Source: Arthrinium phaeospermum (lineage: Eukaryota > Ascomycota > Sordariomycetes > Amphisphaeriales > Apiosporaceae). From it: a stretch of 64,000 nucleotides of DNA. How positions within the stretch are numbered: the stretch's first letter is position 1; each line of letters begins with the position of its first letter. Under the pieces are notes generated by a model. The model did not search any database. It had not been told where the DNA came from and saw nothing but the letters and a program-made list of their open reading frames with translations. Shown here piece after piece: positions 34,953-47,524 of the stretch. The stretch covers positions 3,100,001 through 3,164,000 of the forward strand of contig QYRS01000004.1 in NCBI GenBank assembly GCA_006503535.1. The letters run 5' to 3'. The position numbers and the translations under genes are program-made.

Positions 34953-35607
34953 TGTAAGCTATTTTGCATTATCTCAATTCATTGCTTCGCGGGTCCAAGT
35001 TCGGCAGTAGGACTACCAGCATATGTATTGTTGTCGTGTTTGTGGGATGTTCGTGGAGATGTTTAGACTGTAGTCGGCACGCAAGTAAGCTTGCTTTCCT
35101 CCAATTTGATGTCAAGTGCTGCTGTAGCTACCCAAGAATTATCGCTGTAGACCCACTTGCAGCACGAACTGGTAGCGCGCGGTACCTGGCAGGTGCTTAC
35201 TTTAGGCGTGAGGACTCGCGACTGGAATGCCAAACCCGGATGATTTTCGGGGGAAAGAGCTGCTGCTGTCTCTAGTAGCTCACCTAGCTTAAAAAGTGGT
35301 CCTCGATTATCAGGTGAATGGTGTCATGAAGCTCCAATCTGATAAGGTAACGATGCTTCATTCACCATTCCCTGCTATCAATCAACCATCTATTGATCAA
35401 TTGCTTGACCCCGTCGTTGAGCTAGAAAGCCTGGTATCAGACATCACATTCATGAGAAATCATCATGTGATCGTGATCATTGCTCTTTTCTGACTGTACT
35501 TCTCAGTACCATGCTGGAGAGCACTTCACGATAGCTATCATCTAACAGTTCTACGAGACCTGACCCTGCTCATCCGCATCTACCCCGGGTTTTCTTCTGA
35601 GACCTAA
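34953..35607. other. Divergent promoter region, CFT1 and F-box-like gene
   Basis: 655 bp between divergent start codons. No TATA box or other clear element was recognised. Confidence 0.45.
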
Positions 35608-36372
35608 ATGCCGGCAACAATGGCTTCGAGTAAATACTTTCCCTTTTTCTCCCTACCCGGCGAGCTCAGAGAAGTCATCCTTCGGTATGCGCTACCCGTA
35701 GAATCGACGTGCATCATCAGGCCTTACGGGCAGCATGCGGTATTAGAAGAGACTAGCTCCGCGTTAGGGGATATCTTCGTCGTCAACTACCAGATGTATC
35801 AGGAGGCATCGGCCATCTTCTATCGCCAGCGGGGGTTCGTAGTGGACGTGAGCTCACGAAGGGCATACGATGAGTTCGCAGCGGACAACGAGCTCTTCAG
35901 CCCCCAGCTGCAGGAGGTCCGGCGCCGAATCCGGTCGTTGACCATCATTCTGAAGCGCATCGGCGGCGACTTCGAGCAGAAGCTCGCGCCGGTCATCAGC
36001 GACATGATACTCAGCGGCGAGCTGCGCAACCTACGGTTCCAGCTGCTGTCGCCGGCGATGGACACGGTGTTCCAGTCCCAGCCCCTGCTCGCCCGCCGGT
36101 CGGGCGTCGGTGCAGACCTAGAGCACACGCCTCCCTTCCAGAGGCTCCTGAGTCTTGTCGCAGACCCAGACTTGGAGCAAGTCGAGATTCGCATCGCTGG
36201 TGTTCATCTCAGGTTCTGGTGCGCATTTCACGAAGAAAGTCGCCAAGACTGTCCGTGCAGTGAGCGGGAGATGAGGGTGAACGCGCAACGATGGCTAAAG
36301 GTAGACTGGAAAAGGTTGGTAAAAACCTACGGAAACGTACAAGAAATCTTGCGGGTTGGTGAGAGGTGGTGA
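35608..36372 (+). CDS. F-box/2EXR-like fungal protein of unknown function
   Basis: A single exon of 254 codons. The N-terminus FFSLPGELREVILRYAL has the L-P-x-E-L/I-R pattern that opens the F-box-like region of many lineage-expanded filamentous-fungal proteins. It is followed by a VNYQMYQEASAIFY segment, also common in these (F-box-like/2EXR) proteins. The rest is helical and charged, with a CPCSE segment near 218. No transmembrane segment or signal peptide. The start could be either Met1 or Met5. If the F-box works it would bind Skp1 in an SCF ubiquitin ligase, but the family match is short and the function is open. Confidence 0.7.
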   Translation: MPATMASSKYFPFFSLPGELREVILRYALPVESTCIIRPYGQHAVLEETSSALGDIFVVNYQMYQEASAIFYRQRGFVVDVSSRRAYDEFAADNELFSPQLQEVRRRIRSLTIILKRIGGDFEQKLAPVISDMILSGELRNLRFQLLSPAMDTVFQSQPLLARRSGVGADLEHTPPFQRLLSLVADPDLEQVEIRIAGVHLRFWCAFHEESRQDCPCSEREMRVNAQRWLKVDWKRLVKTYGNVQEILRVGERW

Positions 36373-39300
36373 ACTCATATGAGCCCTGACTCCCAAGCAG
36401 TCACCGCTGGCCTCGCTCGCGATACCTGCTCTTACGGGACGAGGCATTTGGGCTCAACGAGAGGAACGCATTGGGGTTCCCCTTCTCCTGCGTGGTCACC
36501 GTGTCCATTCGGTTAACTCCTTGCAAACCACGCACTTGAACCAACGGCTGCTTGCTGCTGCTAGACCCAAGGGATTGGGGCAGACCACTGTTGACCCGGG
36601 CTGAGCTGCGATTGTCTGCACCTCAAATAGATTATACCGCATATTCCAAAAATACACACTCTGCGATCTAACAGCCATGTGCCGGCCTGATCGAAGGCCT
36701 ACGTCTTTCCTAGCCCCAACAGCGACGGCCTTGTGATCATGACTACGTCTCCCTTACCGGCGGAAGGATTGAGAAATTGGCCCCCATGTTCTTCCGTCTC
36801 CCGGCAGGCAATCTCGTTGACGTCGCGTAGCCGTCACATCACAGGAGAAAAAGGATTTTGGGGCATCTTCAACAAAGCCACCATCTATCCCCACCATCCA
36901 TCAACATCTTCCTCCTTTCGCATCCCTTGAGGAGCAAACGTTCCAGTGACCTCGCACCAACAACATTTTTTTTTTGTCTCGCTGCGCCTCGAAATTTCGT
37001 GTCATGCCCCCAAGCAGCCAAGCCTCCAGAGCGGGCGGCGGGAATGGTCAAGCTACACAACAGCGCCGCCAAGCCGGTAATCCTAAACAAGAAGGCGCAG
37101 ATCTTGCATCAAATTGGTCCCGCCAAGCGTTTTCCAAGAAACCCAATGCGAAGCGCATGGGTGATGGGCAAGACATGCCAAGAGTGCAGAAGCAAATCAA
37201 AAGTGTAAAGATGTGCAGGTACAGATCCGACACGTAGACTAGGATAGGAGGATAGGTACATAGCGTATGGTGTTTTTGGTGTGTTTCCTTCCCGTTTTCT
37301 GGCATTGCCGTGGTCAGCAGTGTTCGTGCAGCATGTCCCGTCGATCACCCGCTCCGCCTTGCACCCTCGAGATGCTATGCGATGCGTTGGTTCAAGGAAG
37401 TGTGTTAGAACCGGGCTACTCAAAACGCCAAGTCCCTGTGCAATTGTATGTGGTTCATCTGGAAGAATGGGGATTTTTTCTTTTCTTGTCCGTCAAAAAG
37501 TTACGGTGCCAGCTGGGAGGGCTGTTTCGTTTCGACCTGCTCTGCTACTACCCTATCTTTCTCAATATAGCAACGAGGCAGCTGGCAGACCCCGACCTGG
37601 TTTCACAAACGTTCAGGCTGTCCAGGGCAGCCCCCTGCCACTGCTATCCGATGCAGACATGCAGTGTACCGTGGCAGGACTCTTTCGGAGTGCGGGGGCC
37701 GGCCAGCCAGGTTGCCGTTGTCAGACACCTATGTACTCTATCTTGCAGGGACACTTGTACGTTTTGCCATTATCACATGAATATATCATGTAGTCATAGT
37801 TTCTCATTAGTCTCGCTGAGTTCTCGGTCTCGGAGTCAGTTAGGAGTTGCGGGATCTTGTGGGGCGGGCCGCGCTGTAGTTCGAACTACTTGTCAAGGTC
37901 GAGGGGTCTACTCCGTAGAGCTCTGGCCATTCCAGCATTGCGACCCTGACCTAACCTTAGGTAGCCTTTGGGGGGGAGCCTGCTGCAGCGCCTATTTCCT
38001 TTCCTCCTCAGCTGCGTTTGCGTAGGTATCCATACCAAGCACGTAACGAATAGCGGTGAAGATTGCAATCAGTGCCCGGTGGTTACGCAAGATACGCGTG
38101 GGAGATTAGCAGCATGTGAAGCTTCTCCTGTCAATGTGTCTTCATCTACCTCCAGCTCAGCGTCAGGCTGGCTATAGGTTCTGCTTATTGCATTGCTTAC
38201 ATGGTGGTGGGTTGCAGTTGGGGAGCTTTCGCCCTCTCGGAAGGGCTGGAATGACGCAATGAAGGGACCTCGAGAAAAGCTTCATTACACCACCGATAAT
38301 ACCCCCCTCCTTTTTTCTGCTGATATGTAGGCCCAAATATCAGCTATGCCGATCACTCGCCCTTACCACACTAACGTAAGCAGTAAGCCCTGTCTGCAAG
38401 CTTACTATGCATGCCTTGGTGCCAAGTGCGTGTTTCCCATATGCTACAGCACAACACCTCGGCCGTCGGACATTTGGGATCTATGTTATCTGCTCCCCGG
38501 GGGGGCAGCAGTGGGGGCGGGGGAGAGAAAGCGTTGGGTGTTGTTTCACGCCCAGTCAGATTGTCAGATTGCCAGCTAGGTAGGAGAGAGACACTTCTGG
38601 AGACACCACCGCAGCAGCGTAGCATTCTGCAAATCTGGGAGGATTCCGTCAGGGGCAAAGTCGGCGGTGACAAGGGAGACAGAGACAGACAGCCAGCGAG
38701 GCGAGAGAGCGAGGCACTTGGCACGAGAGAAACGGAAACGGAAACGGCTTGGCGCATTGCGGATCTCCACGTCGATCTTGCAGGGCCTCTCACCTCTAAT
38801 TATTGCCAGACCTTGTTGCAAACCAAACCAAATTAAATTAGAAAACTGGAGGGGGCAAGCCCACACCCAAAGAGGGGGATTCACAGGAGGGGGGTTCATT
38901 GGGTATTAGGTATTAGGAGTGTCAGGTATTGGTTGTATAGTCTTCTATTAATAATTACTAAACACACCCTTATCGCGACAGAATGCGGTTGCCTCCGTGC
39001 ATCCGGCCGCCTGGGCACTGCATGGACGGGTCTCTCGTCCATAGTTTTAGCTTTTGGTTTTTGAATTGCTTCCTTCTACGTCGTATCGAGGCATCTTGGC
39101 ACAAGTGTGTCTCAAAGGGATGGCTTGGCATCAGTGTGTCTGCAGCCGGCGGCCCTGTGCCAATCAGCTTTGCAGGCCGGCATGCAACGATGACCCCCCA
39201 TAGGACAGGGCTATCGCTCGAACCAGCAGCTACACGCGGATCTCGCACCAAGCTTTTGGAGAGAATCTTATACAGCTGCATCGCAATTGCTATTGTTTGT

Positions 39301-39911
39301 TTGGATGCAGAAGATTTACTAGCCTCTCGAGTCTGGATGGATGGATACGTTATCTTGCACACGCGGCCGAAGGGAAGGCGGAAAGCACACGCGCCTGGCA
39401 CACGTTTTGAAAAGGAGGGAAGACTATCACGTCCGAATGACCCGTGCGTATCAGAAATCGGTTTTTGTATTTTCTGTAAGGATGTACCATTGGGAAGGTG
39501 CTACTGAGACAGCGTAGCCGTAGCCCCATATCCATCCCCCATGTATGTGGGCGAGTTAGGTACATGCTTTGGTGTGGTACACTCAAGGAACTCTCGTGAG
39601 GCTCCAGTCCGTTTCCCGGCCAGTCTACCTATTCTCCCAAAACACCATACCCCTCTTCCCGAAGCTCAGGGAAAGAATGCAAAGCAAAGCGCGTCGCAAG
39701 ATCGCAGTTTCCCGTGGCTTTGGGATTGAGTTTGAACGCTGGCCAAATGACATCAAGGAAAAAAGTGCATTTTATGGGTGGTTTTGGTTTTCGTAACGTC
39801 GTAATAGCTGCGTGCCGCCATCACACGCAAACTTTGGTCTGCCACAGTAGGCGCATATCGCTGTTCTCTGCTGTGAAAGCCGTGTTGGCCGTAGGCAAGA
39901 GAAGGCGCTTC
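36373..39911. other. Intergenic region without a supported gene
   Basis: 3.5 kb. Several open frames exist, including a 252-codon ATG frame at 37267-38025 and a 77-codon Gln/Lys-rich frame at 37004-37237. Neither shows domain or convincing composition evidence. The far end is the 3' flank of the small minus-strand gene at 39912. Confidence 0.4.
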
Positions 39912-40163
39912 TTACTCGACGTGGTGGAAGTCCTCCTTGTTCTCATCCTGGTGCTCGCCCCAGTGGACGGGGCCCAGCTTGAGGTAGCGCAGGCTCTTCT
40001 CGCTGCCGATGCTGGAAGTGCGGCGGCTGCCGGGGACGCGCTCGGGCATGGCCTGCTGGCTGGCAGGGTAGCTCTCCGAGGTGGTAGGGGCAAGAGGGAG
40101 GAAGGCCATGGAGGGACGCTCAAGGGCGCGGATGTCCTTCATGGTGGTGGTGGGAGAAGACAT
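39912..40163 (-). CDS. Small fungal protein with a C-terminal LKLGPVHWGEH motif
   Basis: 83 codons, single exon, from ATG 40163 (MSSPTTTMKD) to TAA at 39912. The body is polar and Ser/Pro-rich, and the C-terminus carries SLRYLKLGPVHWGEH followed by an acidic tail. I recall this Trp-Gly-Glu-His motif from short uncharacterised proteins of many filamentous ascomycetes, but know no function. A TATAAAG box lies about 190 bp upstream on the same strand, followed by a C/T-rich leader, which supports a real, probably strongly or conditionally expressed gene. There is no signal peptide. The small size makes the call less certain than for the large genes. Confidence 0.7.
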   Translation of the reverse strand: MSSPTTTMKDIRALERPSMAFLPLAPTTSESYPASQQAMPERVPGSRRTSSIGSEKSLRYLKLGPVHWGEHQDENKEDFHHVE

Positions 40164-40354
40164 GGTGATGATGGTTTGCTTCGTTGGTATCTTGTGAGAG
40201 AAATTCGCCAGGAATTTGCAAGGATGACAGTCGAGAAGGTGGCAGATCGTTTGTTGCGTGTGTGTTTGTGCTTGTGTGCGAAGGACTGATGAGAGAGAGA
40301 ATGGATGATGGACTGAAAGAGAAGGAGCCTGGAATCCAACGAAGGAGGGTGCCT

Positions 40355-40361
40355 CTTTATA
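40355..40361 (-). promoter_or_regulatory. TATA box of the small gene at 39912-40163
   Basis: On the minus strand the sequence reads GCATATAAAGAGG, with TATAAAG about 192 bp upstream of the ATG. It has the same form as the TATA box before the gene at 47288. Confidence 0.55.
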
Positions 40362-43300
40362 TGCCGGTTGGGTAGGTAGACCTACCTGACTTACCTCCTT
40401 CCTGCATTGAATGCAAACTTACCGTGCATACTCGCTTGGCTCCTGCTCGCCCGTTTGCCCGTCTGCCTGCCTGCCCCAGATTGATAGCAGGTGGTAGCGT
40501 AGTGTGTAAAGCATGTGTGATCGACCATTGACTGTACCCGCCCGTTTGTGTGTCAATGTGTGGGCGTGTGTCTGATAACGCAACTGCCAAGAAAGATGGT
40601 GGGTGGGCAATGACTTCAATGGATTTGCATTCTTTTTTCGGACTGCCGCTGTGGCCCGCAAGTTTCGAAACTTTCCCTGGCAGGCCAGGCCGGCCAGCAC
40701 CGCTGCACCACTGCACCGCTGCACCCAGCACCAGCACCAGCTTAGGCCAGACTCGGGGTCGTAGCGACCCTACCTGCAGTCTGGCTGGAAAACTGCCAGG
40801 AAAGCTGCACGGTCACGACTCTCTGTGCCAATCTGCTGGAGCCGGGCCACGGGCTCGAGAGATTGCCCTTTCGCCCGCAGTAGGACGCGTCCCACGTGCA
40901 GCTCCCAATTGGCTACGGGCGGTCCTGCTGCTGGAATGGTTAGTCATGATTGGACGAGACATTAGTACCTTCACTAACCGCAGCAAGTCGTCCCGACGTG
41001 GGCGGGGGGTCACAGTGCCCGTTCGCTGAGGTGAGGTGGCACGACTCGAAATCGGTCGCCATGGGAAGTTCAGGACGCCGGAATGAAGGAGGAAAGGAAA
41101 AGAAAGGCAATCGCATGCCTTTAGACGGTTAGAAATGCGGAGAACCGGTGCCGTTCCGAGGCATCGGAAGAAGTTCGACGTGGTTGACCATCGCCGTGTT
41201 CCTGTCCGTAGCTTTCGGGCTCGAATGGCCGCCTGTAATTGGCTGCGTCGGCTCGACGAACCCCATACCCAAGGGAATTCCCGGGTGCTGCCCAAAAGGA
41301 ATACAGAGCACTGGCGGTTCGATAGGTCGCGAAATCCTCGGGTTTAATTGATCGGCAGCCTGCGAGGCCTGTTAGGCTGTTAACTTGTATGTAATGTATG
41401 CAACAAATCCTCGGCTTGTGAAAACAAGCCTTTTGGCAGTAGTCCAATTCTACGGTTTCTTCTGGCTAAGAGAACTGCTCATTGCCGATCGAATGATCTG
41501 AGCTCTCGTCCTTGATGTCCCGTCATCGGGGCTAGTTCGCCATCAGGCCTTTGGACAGAGTTTTGTGTGCACCAGACCAGTTCCGCAGCGATCCGATGTC
41601 AACCGACTGGTCTAACATCGTGCTTGATCTAGCCAAATGGCTAGCTATGGGGGAGGATTGATTGGAAGCGACCTGGGGCATTCGCCCATCTCTGTCGCGT
41701 GATCGTCGACTCGACCATCTGCTCCAAGTCTGCGGTCGCCACCGAGGAGCGCCGAGGAGACGTCGCTAATCGTCTTTGGCTCTGGATCACTAAACAGAAC
41801 GAAGATGTTTGTTCAAAGCTGAACCACCATGCGACGGGCGTGCTGGGGACTTAGTCTAGTCAAACATGACGAGACAGGGCGAGATGGGTGCCCCAAGAAC
41901 TTGGAGGCCAGAGCGAGCGAGGAAGCAGCGTGGGAGTCGAGCAGGTAGCGAGTGCCGGGTGAGACTTGCTGGTACATCGTCACAGTTCACCAGGAAGTAG
42001 CTCGCTAGCCACGGATGAAAGGGTTCCTCCGGTCTTCGATTGGCCATCGTTCCTATTGTCGACCATGGCACCATGCAACACTTATCCGATGTGGAAGACA
42101 AGACCCTCGTGGAGGAACGGTAAGGGTGTCTCTAGCTCTCAACCTTTTCCGCGGCATACGCCATGGTGAAACTACTGCAGAATGGTTGGGGCTCGCATCA
42201 CTGGGAGGCTGCGCCAGGCAACTTCTTCTGGCATTTTGATGGTCTGGTGCGCACAGAGTAGGAAAGGCCATGCTGGCGGAAAAGGTGCGGAGACGTATGA
42301 AGGAACCAGTGCTTCCTGCACTCACCGACACCATCAAAGCCCTCGCCTCCAAATCGAGCACACCCTCCCTGTCTCGTATGCAGCCACACCAGTTTGGTGA
42401 TTTCCCTGCGAATATTCTCTCCGTAAGCCGGAGCAACGGCTATTGGTTGGACCGCGTCGTGATGGCTTGGGTCGTGATGAGGGGAAGGGACGGCTCACCG
42501 AATAAGGGGCTGCCTTCTGATCCGGAAACGGTGTAGGAGGACTCTCTGTACCAAGCAGCATGGGTACTTTCTGGACAGCAGGTCATCGGTGAGTGTACCG
42601 GCTCCGAAATATCTCAGCCTGGCTAGGGCAGCTATGCATCGGGAATTAGGGGCAAGTTCATATCCTGGTTCAACATCTCAAAGGTCATTTCTGGAAGGTC
42701 GGTCCGGGCCTTGTCAGAAGATTGCGTTCCTGCAAACAGCTTTTGTACTTCCGTCGTAGGGATCTATGAAGTCCAGGGGAAGAGTGACCGAGAACTCCCC
42801 CGGGACGAGCCCGTCGACTTGGAAAGCTATTTTTCTTCTGCGTGCCCCCCTGACAAGGGGCCATCCTGTGATTCAAGCAAGCAAGTGCTGCTAAGGTTCC
42901 CATTCTGTCGGTAAAGACTGTCTTTACCGCCATTTGCCGCGCTTAACAGGTTGTTGGGATACCTCAAGGCGTCGTAAAATATTTCCAACTGCATCATTGC
43001 AAGATGAGTGCCGCGGACATTGCTCGTTTCGGGAGCAATTTGGTGACTCAATTGAGGGTTTTTCTCCACAAGTGTGGTGTAAATGTCCCGGCATACTGGT
43101 AGATTGGCGCTTATGTTGGTGACAGTCGTGATGGAGGCCTGTCATTGGCTGCAACCCGGTTTGTTACTTGCGCTTCAATCTGCCTGGCCGAAATGAAGCA
43201 AAGTGAATAGGAAACCGCCAAATGCTCCTCCAACATGCCCGCACGCGCGGAAACAACTCCACCGTCCTAATTCCAACCGAATGCGGGCCCCTTTCAGTGC

Positions 43301-46300
43301 CCCGTGGAAATGTTGGCGCTTGTTGATATTCCGTGATGCAACCCTGACGCTGTTTCTACGGTCAGAACACCCACTTTCCCGCGCCTGTTTGCCTATTTCG
43401 CTCGCTGGGGGGCGGCTGTTTCACGTATACAATCTTACACCGAACATTTGGGCCGCGAATTGTAGCCCACGGACGGAGTATGCGCGCAAACATGTGGATC
43501 GTGGCAATGTGCAGAAGTGGGCAAAGGCTTGGCCCTTGATTTCGGGTCGAGCCAGTCAGTACGCCGTCATGACGTGGGCGTTGGTGGCAGAGTACATCCG
43601 CATTGCCGTCTTTGGGGTTGCCGCAGAAATACCATATGTGTGATCTACATACTCGGTGCATGATCGATGTTGCTGGAGAATGCCCGGAAGGAATAGGTTC
43701 CTCCGATGGGCGGGTCGGCGCGCCAGCGTTAGTCTCGTCCTCAGCCTTCCTGACGCTGTGTCTCGATGGCTAAGTCAGGTAGTCAGATGGCCCCCTTGAG
43801 ATACTGCTGGTCGTGCCACGAGGGACCCGTTGAAGAGATCCCACGAGGTCGCCTGTCCGGGGGCTAGAGCATTCCTGTCAGATTGTGGCAGTGAAAGCGT
43901 TGGGTCCTAATTACTGGCCAAAGCTAATATATGCAAGGATGTTGGTACGTAGCTAAGATCGTGAGATCACGACAGGACGCAGTCTCCTTGGTGTCGGTAA
44001 GTGGTCGCTTCAATGGCCGCATTGTATACTCGCGATCTTACATTGATCTACAGGGCAGGTCGGTAGCCAATCTCAGCCTTTTCCAAAATGTAGTAGGCAT
44101 GTACGATGACTCGAACTCTGTTAAGGGGACCCAATTTCGGATCACGTTATGGGGGCAAAGCGAGTGACAGGACAGAAGATATGAGCAAGAAAAAAAGTGT
44201 GTCGTGATCATCATCGAGTGTTCGATTAGACCCCGGCGTCAGCATAGATATGCACTCGGGGGTTTCTAAGTATACAACAAACAGGGCGAACCGAGGCCAC
44301 TGGATGTTACAATGTCTTGTGTTCTATGCCCTGGCAGCGCAATGAAGCCTAGCGGGTCGTACCAGTCCTCCAGGGTAGGGTCTGAACCAGGGCATATAAC
44401 AAGGGCGGTATTTAGTCGAGCTGCCTCGGGCCGGAACGAATTACTCAGGGCAACACCCTCGCCGGAAGAATGAGTCCATGCGTTCAGTAATGGACGCTCA
44501 TCATGCCCGCAAGAGGAAGCTCAAGAGCTCGTGTACTTCATCTGATCTTGTATAATGGCAGGTAGCCTTCGGGCAAGAGTAGTCCCCGTTGACTGTGTAT
44601 CGTGTTGATGACACTTAGCTTGCGATTACAACCGCTTTTGACCCTCCTTGAGCTTCGAGTCTAGAGGATGTTGGGGGCGAGATGAGAAGCGCCAGTCTCG
44701 GGGTCAGGAGTCCATCTCTCCCAAGTGATATGGACATGTCAGGCGCATGCTCGCGAGTACATACAGCAGCCATCCCGAACGGCCACGCAGGGGTTATGCA
44801 GCAGTGGTCAGAGTGGGGGAGAAGGATCATACTGGGCCGGTAGAAGCCAAGCCCATGTAAGGGATACATTCTGCTCAACCGTCTGACATCCCCGAAAGCA
44901 TGCGGTTATGCAAAGAGCCGATGCGCATCCTCCGCTAAGAAGTGTTAAAGAGAGGTTAAAGAGAGGACTCTCGATATTGTTTGAAGATCAGGTCGCCGCG
45001 AGGAGTGGTTTGAAGAAACTTCCGCTATCGAGGCCACCCATCTTGAGGTGAGGGTAAGTTGTCCAAGATGGCTTCTGTGTAATCATCTGCGCAGATCCGC
45101 GGACCTCATTCTCATTGAAGTCATTCCTGGGGCGAGTCGAGACGGCGGGCATGGGTGATTGTCAACGGGGCAAGTACGGGTTGCAGTGAGTAGCGAGAGG
45201 ATTGAAGATCAAGCAAGGCCGGCAGGTGGTAGATAGGAAGGAGGGACCAAGGTACCCGTCGAAGGTACTTGCTTTGTACACATCCACACCTCAACACCCA
45301 GCTGATACCCTGCTCGAGGAATTTCTTGCAGGATATCTTCCATTAAATTCGCGGTGTGGATGGCCACCGACCTCCTTCCATGGCACCACACTGGGACTGG
45401 TGCTCTTGGGGCTAATGGCCCAGATGCCCACCCAATGCAGAGGCGCAATCATGTGTCAGTAACCGGCCATGAGTGTATCCTATCAACCTCCCTTCCCTTG
45501 ATTAAAGCAGGCCATCCCAAATATACAGAGCCCCCACTACCCGGGCTGGCTGCGACTAAAGCCAACGCTTTATGCGGGTTGGCTTCGATTGCAGGGCTGG
45601 AAGGCCAAGAGGCAACCGTACTCTTCGCCTCCTTTTGGCTATCTCGCCAATGGAGCTACATTGGTCGGTGGCAGCAAAGTCCACGAAACCCATAATCAAA
45701 GTAGAACAACATACCCATTACTAGGTACTCGCAACCTGGCAATCCAGTCATGCCCACATGGCATGTTGTTGCACAGCATCCCGCTTTGCTCTACTGTGGT
45801 AGAAGCAAGCAAGCCCGCACCCAGCCTACCTACAGGTAACACCCGTCGTATTCTGTCGCCGACGCAGCTTTCCGCGCCTCTAAGGTTCTGTCTCTCTGTC
45901 TCTCTGTCCCTCTCTTTTTACGGCTTTCCAAATTCGGGCTGACTAACAGTTCGGATTTGTTCATGGGTATCCAAAGTCAGGGTTATCCTGGTACAGCGAT
46001 GGAGCCTGGTGAGTGATGCCAAGCAGTGCCTTCGCTTCTGGTCCTTCCTTAGCCGGGGAAGTGATGTAGGTGGGCCCAGGGGAGGAACCATGCACATAAC
46101 ACCCCTGCACATCCACGTTGGGCAGAGCACTCGACTGACAAGAATTGCTCCCCCGAACGCGAAAAGGTAGGGTATATTTTTTATTCTTGAATAAATTTTT
46201 TTTCAAGTCTTCTTTGACCTTATTTTATTGTGTTATCCCGTTGGAGGTGGCGTTGCAGGACACGAGTCTACCCCATCTAAGTAGGCCGAGTGCACAGAAG

Positions 46301-46981
46301 CCTCCACTGGTACGCCCGCACTTACCTTTTTTACTCTTTTTGTAGGTACTACCCAAGTATGTGAGGTACCGTGCCTGCACCCCATCCGGCCCTTTCAGAG
46401 GCGTTTCCCCTTCACCATCCCCATCCCAGAAGGTCCCACTTCCGCCGCCCCCCCCTGCCCAAGAGCCAGGATCTTGTCTTCTGCGTCTCCCGCAGACTGT
46501 AAGGCAAGCAAGCACCTCTTTAGCCTTAGTTCTATTGATTCACAGCTAGTATCCCGTGCCCCTTCTATCTAACTTGGCTGCGGGCCGTGATCTCTATCGA
46601 CGATATAGCTCTGGATTGGACGAAGTCATGTCGTCCTCTTCCCAACTTCTCTCCCCTCGGCCGCATACAAGAGGACCCCTCGAGTGAAAGTCGATTTGTT
46701 TCTTTCCCCAATGAAGTACCTCGACTCCAGAATACCATCCGGCAGACCAGGCGTAGTCCACGGCTTCTGACTGGTCTGATCTCCAAAATCCCGTTTCTCA
46801 TCACTTGCCTGATTCAGATGCCATCGTTACCATTCTACCTTGGAGAAGAAGAGAGCAGTACCATACGAAGCCAACTGTGTTCCGTTATTTGACATCATCT
46901 CAGGCAACAACACCCTTTCACTGCATTAGAGGGAGCAGGTGGGCTCCCATCTGCTTATAGCCAACCCGAGCTCTGGGAGCA
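40362..46981. other. Gene-poor block, left part
   Basis: 6.6 kb with only short, overlapping open frames, none of which shows a known domain, TATA/leader arrangement or splice pattern I trust. Local repeats are minor, for example two copies of GTTAAAGAGAG around 44944-44965. Base composition is near balanced rather than strongly AT-rich, so heavy RIP is not obvious by eye. Confidence 0.4.
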
Positions 46982-46988
46982 TATAAAG
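46982..46988 (+). promoter_or_regulatory. TATA box of the small Cys-containing gene
   Basis: GCATATAAAGTG lies about 305 bp upstream of the ATG at 47288 on the genomic sequence, with an 89-bp predicted leader intron between. A C/T-rich tract follows at once, as expected for a transcription start region. Confidence 0.55.
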
Positions 46989-47187
46989 TGTCCATCTCCC
47001 CTCCTCCAGTTCGACTGAATCATCACCCTCGTGAACCATCATCGATCACATACCACAAACCTCTACTAAACACTACTCAAATATTTGGTCAAACTTGCAA
47101 TACCGTCGGGTAAAGAACAAGAACTCCAGCACCATCAACCATCGCTTATCCCGTTTTCCTCAGAAAAGTCCACCATCACACCAAGAA

Positions 47188-47276
47188 GTATGTTTACTTT
47201 AGCCTCCATTGGCCTTCACTGGGTTATGTTCTATTCGTCACAGTTTTTGAAGGATCGGCATGCTAAAGATTGACAG
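47188..47276 (+). other. Predicted 5' UTR intron of the small gene at 47288
   Basis: Donor GTATGT, an A-containing branch-like GCTAAAG, and acceptor TGACAG, 11 bases before the ATG. Length (89 bp) fits the other introns in the window. Confidence 0.5.
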
Positions 47277-47287
47277 GCCAACTCAAG

Positions 47288-47524
47288 ATGTGTACCCTGT
47301 ATATCATCAAATTCGAAGGATGTGGCTGCGAAAAAGAGAATGGAATCGCCCCTTGCGCTCCCAGTAAAGTAAAAGGAGCTAAGCAACATGCTCCTGCGCG
47401 AAATGTCCGAGAAGAGAGCGGGTCTTGCCCTGACCACAGGTGTAAGAAGTGTAACGCAATCCCTATCAGTCATACTCTCGCCTCAGACGTGCTGACTATT
47501 CTTGTACTTAGGAACGGCGCTTGA
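47288..47524 (+). CDS. Small Cys-containing protein of unknown function
   Basis: The ATG at 47288 opens a 78-codon frame whose start (MCTLYIIKF, then GCGC and APC) and later CPDH segment give a Cys pattern C2, C12, C14, C23, C47. It resembles short cytosolic Cys-rich fungal proteins, possibly metal-binding. There is no signal peptide. A TATA box, C/T tract and predicted leader intron upstream support a real gene. Inside the frame, GTGTAAG (47440) to CTTAG (47511), with a GCTGAC branch point ten bases before the acceptor, forms a 72-nt intron that keeps the frame. Splicing would give 54 residues ending DHRNGA, and retention 78 residues with two more Cys (C52, C55). I cannot decide between them. 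No function can be assigned. Confidence 0.5.
   Translation: MCTLYIIKFEGCGCEKENGIAPCAPSKVKGAKQHAPARNVREESGSCPDHRCKKCNAIPISHTLASDVLTILVLRNGA

Noticed and set aside
37004..37237. 77-codon Gln/Lys-rich frame starting MPPSSQASRAGGG
   Set aside because: The ATG context and basic composition are plausible, but there is no homology I recognise and no TATA or splice support, so I did not list it as a gene.
37267..38025. 252-codon ATG open frame on the plus strand
   Set aside because: Cys/Ser/Leu-heavy composition with no domain, no promoter layout and overlap with other open frames; it looks like a chance frame.
43203..43643. 146-codon plus-strand frame
   Set aside because: No recognisable motif; opens at GTG; likely chance.
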